Origin: Saccharomycopsis fibuligera x Saccharomycopsis cf. fibuligera
Taxonomy: Eukaryota > Ascomycota > Saccharomycetes > Ascoideales > Saccharomycopsidaceae
Direction of reading: 5' to 3'
Assembly (NCBI GenBank): GCA_001936135.1
Contig: CP012817.1
Coordinates: forward strand, 1,860,001-1,924,000
DNA: 64,000 nt
The notes under the pieces are model-generated. The model searched no databases. It was not told the DNA's origin and saw only the letters and a list, made by a program, of their open reading frames with translations. The position numbers were made by a program, and so were the translations under genes. Every line of letters starts with the position of its first letter. Position 1 is the stretch's first letter. This document shows positions 44,331 through 55,117 of this stretch, piece after piece.

Positions 44331-45707
44331 ATGGAACACTCTAACTACACAATGAATTATTCGTTTCCAGATATGTCTCATCAGCCAGCTGTGTATGAGT
44401 CTTACAACCCAAGTATGCAGTTTCAGACTCTACCTCACCCTTCGTCGAACAGCCAAGCACCGGCCGAAAGTTCTCCTGCCAGTAACACTGTCGGCTACGG
44501 AAACAGCCAGGTCAACCAAGGCTATTCGATGAATAACTTGTACGTTCCGCAACCACCGCTCAACTTCTTTGAGAAGGCTGAGTCGGTGAACGGTGCTGCT
44601 GCTAGCAGTAGCACACCAACCACTGCTGGTTTCAACGAGCCATTATCTTCTGCTTCTTCTACGTCTTCATTGTCTTCAGCATCAACTACTTCGAATCCTG
44701 CCTCCCAGAGCTTTTACATGCAGATGAACGGATCGCAGCCTAGTGATTTCCAAATGTACCAGCCAGGAGCCCATGCTGCTGCTGGCCCTGCTGGCAATGG
44801 TGCTTATTCACACATGGGTGCCCCTCACACACAACTGCAAACCGTTGACTACAACTACAACTACAACTACAACTACAACTACAACTCTCTTAGCGCTTCT
44901 AATTCGCCAATCTACTCCACTTTTTTCAATGCTGCTGACCCTATATCACCAACCACCACCGAGTCTAGCTACACTTCCTCAATGAGCCAGCCAGCTATCA
45001 TGAACTCTTTGCCTGAGCAGGTGGAGTACGTTGCAGGCCCAGCAGATGTCAATGTCCACGCTGCGCAGCACAATGTTATGGGTTCCGACGCTCACTTATT
45101 CCAAAGACCACCAATGATTGCGTCTATCTCCGGCCCGGTCAACGGCTTCAAAGGCGTGGCCAAGAACAGCAAATTGCTTAGCAGAAGAGATGCTTTCAGA
45201 AAAAGAAGCGCTTCTACCCCAAACATACAAGTGCCAGTACTTGCTTCAAACTTCAACTTGCTGATGAGCAAGAAACCGTCAAACCGCACCACCCAGCCAG
45301 GACCTATTCCTGCTTCCCAGCCAAAGTTGTCGTACGACCCAGAAACCGGAAGAGAGTTGGTGACATTCTCGTACTCCAAGAATAAAATCATTACTCAGTG
45401 GACGGTGAAGTGTCCAAAACCTGACGAAAAGCTGGAGATTATGGCTCAGTTAGATGAGAAGTTTTTGAAGGACAACTGCATCTATAAGAGGGCCATCGAA
45501 GATGACCCTACCAGTAAAGGCAGCAGACAAAAATACGAAAAGTCTTGCAATGAGTTGGGCTGGCAATTATGTTGGTTGAACGAAGAGTTGAGAAACTCAA
45601 GAGGGTTGTTGCAGAGAGCAGTCGACTCTTGGAGAAACACTAGATCCGATGAAAAGGTGAGAAGCAGAAGAGTGAGAAAACAAAGCAAAGTCACTGCGGC
45701 CCTATAA
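44331..45707 (+). CDS. Fungal DUF8032-domain protein, candidate transcription regulator (possibly Wor3-like)
   Basis: The product is 458 residues. The first 330 or so are Ser/Asn/Gln/Tyr-rich and disordered, with an (NY)n repeat of alternating Asn and Tyr near residues 175-185. A basic patch (SRRDAFRKRSAS) follows. The last 115 residues form a compact conserved domain. It runs from RELVTFSYSKNKIITQWTVK through DNCIYKRAI and KSCNELGWQLCWLNEEL to SRGLLQRAVDSWRNTR, with four Cys and a basic tail. I recognise this as the fungal DUF8032-type domain. Four cysteines, basic character and a disordered partner suggest a DNA-binding regulator, and Wor3 of Candida may belong here, but I cannot verify that. 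The ATG at 44331 is the first in frame after a pyrimidine-rich leader. The surrounding empty DNA supports a regulatory role. Confidence 0.75.
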   Translation: MEHSNYTMNYSFPDMSHQPAVYESYNPSMQFQTLPHPSSNSQAPAESSPASNTVGYGNSQVNQGYSMNNLYVPQPPLNFFEKAESVNGAAASSSTPTTAGFNEPLSSASSTSSLSSASTTSNPASQSFYMQMNGSQPSDFQMYQPGAHAAAGPAGNGAYSHMGAPHTQLQTVDYNYNYNYNYNYNSLSASNSPIYSTFFNAADPISPTTTESSYTSSMSQPAIMNSLPEQVEYVAGPADVNVHAAQHNVMGSDAHLFQRPPMIASISGPVNGFKGVAKNSKLLSRRDAFRKRSASTPNIQVPVLASNFNLLMSKKPSNRTTQPGPIPASQPKLSYDPETGRELVTFSYSKNKIITQWTVKCPKPDEKLEIMAQLDEKFLKDNCIYKRAIEDDPTSKGSRQKYEKSCNELGWQLCWLNEELRNSRGLLQRAVDSWRNTRSDEKVRSRRVRKQSKVTAAL

Positions 45708-48700
45708 CAATCGTGATATAACAGGCACAGTTGCTAGCCAGTGTTGGTGTGCTACTAACTAAACTGCATTGTTTTTTCTGTTCTTCACTTTCTTCACCTG
45801 TCTAATTTCATTTTCTCCGTTTGTTTTCTGTCTTTGTTCGGTTGATTTGCTTTGTTGTTCCGCATTGTACAATAGTTTTTCTTGTTTGGCATGCCCGTTG
45901 CTTTCCTTCTTGTTTGTATGACTATCGCTTTATGCTATATGCTCTATTTTTTAATTTCGTTTTTTCTCGTTCCCTCACGATACTTATAAAATATTTGTTC
46001 CAGGCTCTGTTAGCTTTTCCAATCTACGTTATAGTATACTTCGGAAGGACCGATGCTGTCAGCCACAACTGCCGTAGCATTATATCCGTAGCGTTATATC
46101 CGTAGCATTATATCGCTTGAGCTTTGGTTACGCTGTGCCCGTCACGCAGTTCTGTCTTTTGGAGCTTCTGCGCTGCCTGTCTTTGCACAACCTACGCTGA
46201 AAATCTCCTTTGCCCGCTCAAAGTTCTGCGCTACTTACACAAAAGGTGAAATAACTTTTCTGCAGAGCGTCTTAAATTCGTACAGAGTGGAAAAGAAACC
46301 GTTTTGAAGTTTAAAAAGGCAACCGTACCGCACCAGACACGTAATGTAGCGTTATTTTTCGAAAAGTGTGGCAGAAATAGGGAAGCTTATCACTCTTCGC
46401 CGCGAGCCTTTATCGATTCCACATCGATGGTAACTTTTTGCAAGCTGCGCGGATAGGCCAGCATGAAAAGGTTCCCACCAAAAAATACAGCCCAAACAAA
46501 GAACAAGCCAAAAACGAAAAAAATAAAAACAAAAAACAAAAAACAGACACCAGAACAAAACAGCTTGCCCAACCTCAGCAACGCGCAGTCGCTCTCCTAC
46601 TGACTCTGTCCAGAGACCAACACCGGCCAATTAAAAGGACCTGCCTCCAGCAGCTGAAATTTCGCGATACGAGCGGGCCTTCCTTTTATGGCCCGCCTGT
46701 ACAACGTCAACTTCCTGTGCAAACGTCAGGTGCGCTGCTGCTCGATGCAACGCAGAGGCCAACGGAATGGCGGGCTGACAAAGCACAGAGACTCTCCAGG
46801 TCCGGAAAGATGGCTGATTGGACAGTGATATCTTCACGCAGAACCGGTGCTGTTGCAGCTGCAGCTGCAGCTGCAGCTGCTAGCAGCGCAGCTGCTTGTT
46901 GCTATCATGAACAAGTTGCAGACTGGTGTCGCAAAAAAAAAAAGAACAAGAACAAGAAAAAGAAAAAGAAAAAGAAAGAGCGGTTTCCCTTTTAGAAAGA
47001 CAACGTGAAATCGGCTGCACAACACAAACCTCAGAAGCGGCCAACGAAGCGCCACGGGCGCCAAGGTGCTAGCACGCCAACGGCACGCACACAACCTCGA
47101 CAACCTCCGCCCAGCCCGCACGAAATGCGAGCGCCCACGCCCCCAGTGTCGCAAGCCGGCTGGAAGCGTCTCTGCGCCCACCGACAACTTCGTGTTGTTG
47201 CTGCTGGCCGCTGGATGTATGCGCAGCCATGCATGGAGAATCGGCGTAAGGAGAAGGCCGAAGTATAAGCTCGCGGTGCATGCATCAGACCGCATGCAGG
47301 ATGCATAGTACTGCGTTTCTGCCAATATGTACTCTCACATGACAGTGGCGATTTGCCCAAACAATATACGATAAAATACGTTCTACGTTCTACGTGCTAA
47401 TTGAGCGCGGTCCAACCCAGATAGACAGAGCTGCAGAGGACGAGGCTGTAAATCTTTGAGCATTGCAAAACCCACAACAATCATTTTGAGGTCCGCAACG
47501 CTCATTCATTTGCGCACACAAATGGGTTGGTCACTTGCGTTCCTATTGTCTGCAACCTTCGATTTCGCGATTTACAGTCCTGCCCGCCAACGTTGACATC
47601 ATTACGAATATAGCACAGCACCAACAGTGTCCGCGGGGCTCCTCGTTGGCATTCGGCTTGCACTCGAGCGATGCGCGCAAACGTAGGAACACATGTGGAA
47701 GAATCAGCACTAAACAAAGCAGCCGGCCGGGCTGGGAACAGGCGCTCCTCCCGTGGGCGTTTCCTTCTGGCTATAATCGCTAGCTACTCTATGGACGCTG
47801 GTTACGCCGGTTATTGCACACGGACAAATTATGGCCGTTGCTAACAATAGAATAAGCTGATTAGACAGTGTAGTGGTTAATTAACACGCATATGCTAGGC
47901 CGCGTAGCGGCCAGCGGGCTTAGTCACTGACCGTTGAATTTTCGCTTCGCTTCGCCTGGTTGCTTACTTTTTCTTCCGCGAAATCGCGTATTTTGCTCCG
48001 TGGAGGTACAGGAGGCCGTTATCAATTTTCAGCGGCCTGTATATACGTCGAGCTGTGCGGTGGCAGCCAGAAAGAAAAGAAGTGCGCGGTGTTTGCTGTC
48101 CGGAGAGTGGAGATTCTGTTCATTCTTTTGCAAAAAAATAAGAAATAAAGAAACATTGTCTCCTTGGTGAATAACGAGACTGCGTCAGAGTCGACTTGCT
48201 CCTACGGTGGGTGCAGAAAGCACTGGAAAGCGAAAACGACATGGTTCCAACTGTGAGAAAAGTTGCAACCTGTGGAACCTGTGTACACGATCATCCTCTA
48301 CCGGGCTCGATGATCTGCGAGTGAGCTGTGCATGATATCAGTAGAGAACACCGCGGTTGTGTACCGTCCCGAATAGTGACAGTAGCACATGTTTCAAGCT
48401 GTTTCTTCACAGAGCACCGCTGTCGAAAGCACCGCTGTCGAAAGCACCGCTATCTCTGCAGAAAACAAAAGTGGTTATGAAGAATTTTAGCTGACATTCT
48501 TACGGTTTAGCTCGCTGTCAAAACAAGAAGAAGAAAAAAAAAAGTACGCCTTCTCTGTCTTGGTGTCCAGAAGTTCTGCTCTGCCGTGAAAACGCCCGCT
48601 AGACCAAAAATGTGCACAAGATAATTGGAATAGGCTGCCGGAAACACTGTAATTCAAGGTGTCTTGGAAGATCTTCAGCTGCAATACCTAGCGATGCTGC

Positions 48701-48903
48701 GGTTGAACTTGAAACTGTGTTTCTCAACATAATAAAACAGATTTCAACTACCTTCTAAAACATGCATATGGTACCAGTGTGTGGTTTCAAACTTTTCACA
48801 TCTGCTCAGTACACCGGTTGACGCAAACACCTGCTATGACCTTTCTGGATTCAGAACCAAAAAGAGCAACTGAAATTTAAGTTAAAGGCCATTGTAAATT
48901 ATG

Positions 48904-48906
<3 letters not shown>

Positions 48907-48940
<34 letters not shown>
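48907..48940. repeat. A34 homopolymer
   Basis: An uninterrupted run of 34 A. Confidence 0.9.
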
Positions 48941-48942
<2 letters not shown>

Positions 48943-49992
48943 TCTCACGTTAGCACACTATGTTATTGTGACGGTGCTCGTGCTCTGGTCGGCGTCTTGC
49001 CAACCAACTTGACGTGTTCACCAAGTAGGCTTGATACTCTCGTACTTGACCTCAACGCTGGATGGTGTTCACTGGCATTCTCCTGCCTTCTACTCCATTT
49101 TTGGGAGTCGAACTCGGGGTTTTGTTCTGTATTTACATTTTCAAGTACGGAAATACAATACAATACAGATGGATCTGAGACCTGCCTTTTTTGATTTTTC
49201 GCAACCTGTCGCTTCCTAAAAACCGGTAGCTCGTTACAAGGATCTGGAATTGGCGGCTGAGGTTGGCAGAGAGTTAACCCTTCAGCGGAAAATATCAGAT
49301 TTTTAGGACAAGACATGTCATATTCTTGCTGAATATCGCTCGCCATTACGATACACCGGCGGGCGCGAATTTGAGCGCCAGCTTCAGGACTCGTTTTCCT
49401 TTTTTTTTTTTTCCATCCAATTTCATCAGAAGAATACGGGTTTTGCAGTTTCTTATCTCTCGTGCTTGCAGTATCACTAGAGGTTTAGTGATATATTGTG
49501 TTCTACTGCGGTACTTCATGCAGCTCAGATCAGATCGATCTTGAGATTGTTTCATGAAGCTGAATACACACATCGCATTATGAGGAGATCGAACGTCAAG
49601 GTGGAATTTCATCTAGTCGCAGCACTGCTAGCACATATTTCAGTCAGCTTTTGGCTTACATACGTACACTGGAGAACTCGCATGCACGTTTTTGTTGATG
49701 TACATACGGTTGTAAACAGAAAGACGTCTATATATTCCTTATGGAAGCAGAAAAACAATGAGGTAAAATTCGCCCGCCAGGTGGTTGATGCTGTCGATGC
49801 TTGGATAGTCATCCTGAAAAAGTACGTTCGATCTCTGATACACATGTGTCGTCGTCTGCTTGTGCAGCGTTTTTGTCTTCACATTTCCATGCTGTCTTTC
49901 TAACTGAAGCACGGTAACTGATTGTTATGATCCCAAGTCATTTCAAGTCCAAAAATAGTATATTCGTTTGAGGTAGCTGTTTCATCGAAAAG

Positions 49993-50028
<36 letters not shown>

Positions 50029-50037
50029 AGAGAGAGA
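49993..50037. repeat. A33 homopolymer followed by (GA)n
   Basis: The A run passes into about seven GA units. Confidence 0.88.
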
Positions 50038-50240
50038 GAAAAAAAAATTATGAGAGCTCCAGAGTCTCGAAGGGTCAAAGTATCGCATATATTTCCTCAC
50101 TAATCTGGAAAATAATTTTGGCTACTCCTTCCGGCCGTGAATCATGAGCTCTTCAGTAAAACAATAAAAACACTAGCCAAAGATTCGTTAGACAGTGAGT
50201 GAGTTGCAAAAACCCAAGCACAGGGGTTTGCTGTTGCAGC

Positions 50241-51527
50241 TTAGCTTTTCTTTCTCCCAGAACTAGTAACTTTTTCCTTCAAAACGTATCTATCGTAAAA
50301 ATGGAATGTTTGAAAGCACACCCCAATCAAAATCAAGTAAACAATAACTGTATCCAACTTGGTTAGCTTTTCGTCGTTCAAAGTTGCCACCAAGATCTGC
50401 GACTCTTCAGTAGCGTAGTCCAACTTTGTATTCATAATTCCAATTCTTGGGACAATATCTAACTTTTTGGAGATTTTCTTGTATAACTCCTCCAACACTG
50501 GCTCGGACCAATACAAATCAGGAGTTTCGGTTAACTCGGAGTACAAGTTCAATTCGCCTCTAATCAAAAGAAGTCTTCCAATTGTTTGCAAAGCGTCTCT
50601 GCGTTGCTTGGACTTGTTGCGCTTAGTGATTCCATTAGAGAAAGTTATAGTATTCTGTCTTGTTTCTTGGATACAATTCTCAAGCAAAGTTTCCAAGATC
50701 GCTAGCCTTGTCGATCTGGTCACTCCAAATGCAAATGCCGCTTTATCTAACAACTTTTGACGGGAATTTTCAGCGTCAATTATGATTATGTCGTTGTCCA
50801 TCCTGCTCTTGCTAGTGTTGTTCACAAAACCAGATGATTTCCTGCCACCGCTGTTGTTAGTATTTCTGCGCTCTTTGCCGTTGCTTTCTCTGGTGCCGGG
50901 TCTGCCAACCTCATGACGATCAATGTCCACAAAATCTATTTCTTCGCTCTCAGCAAACTGGTATGGGTTCACTTTGGCTAACTCGATCAACGGTAGGAAA
51001 TCATTAATCAAAAACGTTTCGTCATACCCCCATGCTATCACGGACCCATTAAGAAGAACCATAATGTCAAATTTTGACTCCTGGTAAGCACTGCTAGAAT
51101 GCTGGTTGTTGGCATTTGGAAACTGCAAGTAGACAACCTCTTGGGGAATTAAAAAACTGGCGTCCTTATATCCTTTTTGGTGAAGCAATTCAATAACTTT
51201 GGGTAGGTCGTATGCTTTGCACGTCGTGATGCTAGTGCATGGCAAAAGATCCTTTGACAGATATTGTGGTTGGTCTCCGACCAGCGACTGACCGCTTCTT
51301 CTCAATGCTCTTGTATTGGGAATCACACTCGCTGCTTTTGGAAGTCTGCCAGTGGGCAATGTTGTTGCGGGAGTGTTACTGCTTAGCTTTTCGCTGTTAA
51401 TTGACCCATAGTTTCTGATAGATGATGGGCCATGTGATACTTGTTTGCAAAATGTGCTAAGAAAGGGCACTAAAGTCCGGCTCGTCGGGAACTGCAGCGA
51501 TATTCTGGTAGCCAATCTGAGTGACAT
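50241..51527 (-). CDS. MRX10: Mitochondrial RMD1/DUF155-family protein (Mrx10/RMND1-like)
   Basis: DUF155 proteins include yeast Rmd1, Rmd8 and Mrx10 (YDR282C). Human RMND1 is an inner-membrane protein that supports mitochondrial translation. The 428-residue product starts MSLRLATRISLQFPTSR, a basic amphipathic mitochondrial presequence. The core has CKAYDLPKVIELL (about 105), then DIMVLLNGSVIAWGYDE, where the family usually has a hydrophobic strand and WG (about 155), then the EIDFVDID segment. The C-terminal helical part ends in a membrane segment (VIVYLILIGVCFQTFHF, about 395-412) and a basic tail. Size matches Mrx10 (414). The presequence favours Mrx10 over Rmd1 and Rmd8. Confidence 0.85.
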   Translation of the reverse strand: MSLRLATRISLQFPTSRTLVPFLSTFCKQVSHGPSSIRNYGSINSEKLSSNTPATTLPTGRLPKAASVIPNTRALRRSGQSLVGDQPQYLSKDLLPCTSITTCKAYDLPKVIELLHQKGYKDASFLIPQEVVYLQFPNANNQHSSSAYQESKFDIMVLLNGSVIAWGYDETFLINDFLPLIELAKVNPYQFAESEEIDFVDIDRHEVGRPGTRESNGKERRNTNNSGGRKSSGFVNNTSKSRMDNDIIIIDAENSRQKLLDKAAFAFGVTRSTRLAILETLLENCIQETRQNTITFSNGITKRNKSKQRRDALQTIGRLLLIRGELNLYSELTETPDLYWSEPVLEELYKKISKKLDIVPRIGIMNTKLDYATEESQILVATLNDEKLTKLDTVIVYLILIGVCFQTFHFYDRYVLKEKVTSSGRKKS

Positions 51528-51762
51528 GCCTTTGTTTCTGAGCAGTGTCTAATGGAAACAGGCGTTGAAAAAGCTTGGCAAATTGTGTATCAAAACGTCT
51601 TCTAGAAAAAAGTTTGCCCTCTTCTTGTCACCTTAACGGCCGGATATTTGCCTTAATAATGTACAATAGAGGTGAAAAATGAAAAGATACAGTTCTCCAT
51701 CTTTCGAAGCGGAGTCACGTTCCAGCGCACTTGCACACAGTGCAACAAAAGGAGACTAAATG

Positions 51763-52590
51763 TCATACATATAGTTGACGATAATAAGCAACATAGACCA
51801 TCAAGTAGCCAAAAGTCAACCCCAAAAGCTTTTCCATAACTGTGTGGAAGTACACTGAGGTAATGAAAAATAGCAAAGCCCAGATGGAAAAGGTGGCCAA
51901 TACTGCTATTTGCAAACAGTAGCATAATGGTACTACCCATTGGGCATCGTAATCCAATAATAAGACGGCCTGGTGTAAACCATCGCAAAATGATGAACGG
52001 CTGGTCAGGGCGTCAGATGCACCAATGTTTCTTATGTCTTCTATAGCTTCTTTAAGTTCGAATAGTAACGATATACTGGCGGATGTTAGTACAATGTAAT
52101 GACCTGAAATATCAATACCCGCAAGATTCTCGATTCTCTTGGTGATGCTTTCGCCAAAAAACCACCCAAGAAGAACTATCCAAGTTGCGTCGAACATTAC
52201 ACACGTTGCCATTTTTTGCAAAACTGGTGACTTTTTTATCGTGGAAAATGTGCCAATATCCGCTATGGCGCTATCAATGTTGTTTGGCGCATGTTGTTCC
52301 ACGATAAAGAAGCGCATCAACACGATAGATCCAAAGTAGATTGTGAACCATACTATTGCACCGTTGGCAAAGACAGTGTTCAAAAGGTTTTCTGGACGGA
52401 GCAAGTATGGTCCACCGTTACCGCCGTGTTCATTATTGTTATGTTTGATCTTGGTTTGAATCAATATGGAGACTATAGATCCAATGGCAAAGAGCACTGG
52501 ATATACGCACAAAAAGTAACTTTTGTGTAGAATAGCAGCATATATTCTGTCAATTGTCAAAAAAAGACTCTGGTGACTAGAAGTACGCAT
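51763..52590 (-). CDS. FIT-family ER protein (Yft2/Scs3-like acyl-CoA diphosphatase)
   Basis: FIT2 proteins are polytopic ER enzymes that cleave acyl-CoA and help maintain ER lipid balance and lipid-droplet budding. The 275-residue product has about six hydrophobic segments. Both family histidines are present: His164 in GIDISGHYIVLTSASISLLFE (family: SGH.FLL) and His249 in TSVYFHTVMEKLLG (family: YFHT..EKLLG). Its length equals S. cerevisiae Yft2 (274) and is shorter than Scs3 (380), so Yft2 is the nearer in size. The gene lies head-to-tail behind the M1-like gene and 235 bp before MRX10, all on the minus strand. Confidence 0.85.
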   Translation of the reverse strand: MRTSSHQSLFLTIDRIYAAILHKSYFLCVYPVLFAIGSIVSILIQTKIKHNNNEHGGNGGPYLLRPENLLNTVFANGAIVWFTIYFGSIVLMRFFIVEQHAPNNIDSAIADIGTFSTIKKSPVLQKMATCVMFDATWIVLLGWFFGESITKRIENLAGIDISGHYIVLTSASISLLFELKEAIEDIRNIGASDALTSRSSFCDGLHQAVLLLDYDAQWVVPLCYCLQIAVLATFSIWALLFFITSVYFHTVMEKLLGLTFGYLMVYVAYYRQLYV

Positions 52591-52918
52591 ATTGGCTTGA
52601 CCAAAATAAATGTTGTTTAATCTATTTTGTAGTAAGTGTGCCTTAAGACACTACAGCGACGAAGTCGAGTCGCTCATCAAAGCTCTTCGTGGTCAGTAAA
52701 ATCATGTACAAGCGGGAAAAAAAAAGATGAAAAATGCAACATTTGCAGACTACGCGTGATGCGCAGTTTAGGTGTAACCGTAAGGGGCGGCGGCTACTAT
52801 CTTACGTGCTACAAGAATTCTTGCGATTTCTTACGATTTCTCATCGCTCAAGAATTGTTAACAACAGAATGAAACACAGCCCGCAGTTTGTTAAGTAGCT
52901 ATTCAAAATATAACATTA
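52591..52918. other. Promoter region of the FIT-family gene
   Basis: A 328-bp spacer with TGCGATTTCTTACGATTTCTCATCGC near 52822-52848; the CTCATCGC resembles the reverse of a PAC motif (GCGATGAG). No gene was seen. Confidence 0.4.
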
Positions 52919-53596
52919 TCACTTTGAAAGTACAGTCCAGAACAAACTGGACAAATCCATCTCCACTTTTGCAAATTGAACCTCCTTCAAGTCTGCTTGA
53001 TCGCTGGCAAACTTCTCTGACAAATGCTGAGCACCCTTCTTGCCATCAAAGGCAATTGCCTTTGATGATACAATTGCTCCGTTAGATTGGGCTTCCGAAT
53101 CTGAAGCGATGGTTAGCGACAAAGATACTCCCACTTTGTCACTTGCTGAAATATTTGGAATAATGTTACTATTCCTGGAAAGGTCTGCTCCTAGAACCGT
53201 TCCCGCCTGCTTATTAGCAACAGACGATATCTTGTAAAAACCAGACGCAGACGATGCTTTGGACGCATCTTTAATTCTCCCCCTCAAAAGGATGGTCAAA
53301 TAGTTTGTTTTAACATTTGGTAACAACTTTTCTTTCAAGATGATGTTGCTTATTTGGCCTTGCGGCTCACTTATCTTATCAATCGGAATCTCGGTTTCGC
53401 TTTTTGTGAAGTTTGACTTGAGCTTAACATCAACTAATTTGACATAGTCACTGTCGACGTTCAATGGGATAGCGTTGATGTCTTGTAAGGTATCAGTAGT
53501 CTCAAACTGGATCACTACCTTACTGGTGAAAGATAATGCCGAGACGTCAATACCAAAAATGTTAATCGTGTATTCTGTTGGCTTGAAAGCAGACAT
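52919..53596 (-). CDS. Small protein resembling the N-terminal domain of M1 aminopeptidases
   Basis: The product is 225 residues, cytosolic by appearance, with no signal or membrane segment. Its strand pattern follows the N-terminal beta domain of M1 aminopeptidases such as Aap1 and Ape2. PTEYTINIFGID corresponds to the opening P..Y.L.+.P strand. LSFTSKVVIQFETTD corresponds to F.G.V.I. LTILLRGRIKDAS then GFYKI corresponds to the G-x-Y region. SDKVGVSLSLTIASD corresponds to the LKA.F.I.L..D strand. The HExxH zinc domain is entirely absent. It would thus be a stand-alone non-catalytic domain. The similarity is read by eye and is moderate. Confidence 0.5.
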   Translation of the reverse strand: MSAFKPTEYTINIFGIDVSALSFTSKVVIQFETTDTLQDINAIPLNVDSDYVKLVDVKLKSNFTKSETEIPIDKISEPQGQISNIILKEKLLPNVKTNYLTILLRGRIKDASKASSASGFYKISSVANKQAGTVLGADLSRNSNIIPNISASDKVGVSLSLTIASDSEAQSNGAIVSSKAIAFDGKKGAQHLSEKFASDQADLKEVQFAKVEMDLSSLFWTVLSK

Positions 53597-53934
53597 TGTA
53601 GTTATTGAAGTTTCGTAATAGTATGTAAAATTTATTTCTATCGTCTCTTATTTCTGGCAATACACTAAGGTTGGAAAAATAAAGTGATATTGTTTTAAGC
53701 TTTGTTTTTCCTTGTTTGCGATGAGCTTCGCCAATCCTTCTGACAATCGTATTTCAGCTGACGTGCATACAAACGAGTACTCCGTCTTCGCTAATTTTCA
53801 AATTAAAAAAATTATAAAACTTAACGATCATTAAAGTACATTTAAAGTCTTTAGCGGCTTCACAGCCACTGTGTACCAATTAAAGACCACTGAAGCAAAT
53901 ATTCAAAGTCACAAGTAGGAAATGTATAAAAATA
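53597..53934. other. Upstream region of the M1-like gene
   Basis: AT-rich, with nothing recognisable before the tRNA gene. Confidence 0.4.
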
Positions 53935-54006
53935 TTCCGATACCGGGAGTCGAACCCGGGTTTGCTCGGTGAAAGCGAACCGTGCTAGCCGTTACACTAT
54001 ATCGGA
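53935..54006 (-). tRNA. tRNA-Glu (anticodon TTC)
   Basis: Identical over all 72 nt to the tRNA-Glu at 16928-16999, on the opposite strand. A short T run is expected on the minus-strand 3' side. Family 2 LTR remains begin about 22 bp upstream of its 5' end. Confidence 0.97.
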
Positions 54007-54027
54007 AGTTATATCATTTTTCTAAAT

Positions 54028-54208
54028 TTATCCTTTAATGTGTTCACATTCCTGAGCACTCTGCGTTCACAACCGTCGAGATAACAGCACTCCTAGTGGT
54101 TGTCGAAGTTTTTCTATAAAGTTTGGCAATGTGTTCCTTTTATATTGTGTATATATTGATGGGCTGAGTAAAGTATAAGCCGATATATCCATCTAACCAC
54201 TCATAATT
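54028..54208 (+). mobile_element. Degenerate LTR (family 2) upstream of tRNA-Glu
   Basis: The segment from CCTTTAATGTGTTCACATTCC through TGTATATATTGATGGGC to GCCGATATATCCATC parallels the family 2 LTR at 60694 but lacks both clear ends. It is an old fossil. Confidence 0.7.
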
Positions 54209-54386
54209 ACACCCAAAAAGAGTTTTGAGTAGCTCAGCAAAACAATTTTTATTGTATAAGGATGCAAGTGTACAGATTCAACTTACCAGTATCATACTAC
54301 TCTCCCTGTTTCTCTTAGTAAATACTGTTTTTAATGAAATTTGGAGTTAGTAAAACCATCAAATGAAAATTAAGAAAATTATGTTT

Positions 54387-54656
54387 TTACGGAATACTGA
54401 CATCTCAGGATTCATGTTTTTAGAGATAAAAGCCTTGTATTTCAAATATAACTAACTAATAATAAATATATAAAAATATTGGGTTGGACCCTCTTTAAAT
54501 AATAATCAGACTGAATACAAAACATGTTATTGATTCGATATTACCAGTAATAAATACGTGTAACTTGCACCAAGATAAAAGATTCGCAAAGTTATTCAGT
54601 AATAAATATTGGTTAACTGTATTCAGGTTTGTTGGTCTAGAACTCAATGTTCGTCA
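54387..54656 (+). mobile_element. Solo LTR (family 1), 270 bp, with 5-bp target duplication
   Basis: Flanked by TGTTT on both sides (54382-54386 and 54657-54661). Same length and same ends (TTACGGAATAC ... ATGTTCGTCA) as the copy at 18769. The near-perfect ends suggest a fairly recent solo LTR. Confidence 0.88.
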
Positions 54657-55117
54657 TGTTTGAATTTCTAGTTTTTGGTTATATATATGAAAGGATTGCT
54701 GTTATACTACAATTTTTTTCAATGTAAGGGTCTGTTCATTAAACTCTAGAAATCTCATAGGCTGGGACCTGAATGGGGAAGATCTTGCGTTTTTCTACTT
54801 TCAGATGTTATCTCTGAACTGATTCTTGTGTTTATTACTGTGAAAAATAAAAGCATGCACTATGAAGCTATATTGGAATATATGACATTTTCAATTACTA
54901 GTGACGAGGACTGAGTTCTCATTGTAATGTTTTTAATTCATTTTTGCAAAGACCACAGTTTCGTTTCATCCACACTACACAAACATCATGCAAGACAACC
55001 CTAAAATCAATATATATTATCCGAAATGTTTTCTATGAAAATATTACATTGCATTGCTTTAATCAAAACCAGGATAACCGGTAAAACAGATTTATAAAAT
55101 ATGAAGCAAATAGCAAT
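54657..55117. other. 3' flank of the D-amino-acid oxidase gene
   Basis: AT-rich, with no gene or repeat recognised beyond the LTR. Confidence 0.45.

Larger units (their letters stand above)
45708..50240. other. 4.5-kb gene-poor convergent intergenic region
   Basis: The two flanking genes point at each other, yet 4.5 kb separates them. Structures seen: a 14-bp repeat CCGTAGCATTATAT (about three copies, 46071-46115), a GCAGCT run at 46856-46885, a GGCCGC/GCGGCC hairpin at 47898-47912, a 16-bp repeat of the ACCGCTGTCGAAAGC type at 48414-48452, A34 at 48907-48940, and A33 followed by (GA)n at 49993-50037. ORFs of 100-185 codons are open on both strands and begin at non-ATG codons or run through these repeats, so I do not call them genes. 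Confidence 0.55.

Noticed and set aside
46438-46995. 185-codon plus-strand ORF with Lys-rich and Ala-rich runs
   Set aside because: It begins at a non-ATG codon and its character comes from A-rich and GCAGCT repeats. The opposite strand is equally open.
49100-49120. TTCGA-containing segment resembling a tRNA B box
   Set aside because: The flanking bases cannot form a T stem or an acceptor stem, so no tRNA is present.
49496-49903. 135-codon plus-strand ORF
   Set aside because: Non-ATG start, overlapped by another ORF on the opposite strand, no recognisable domain.
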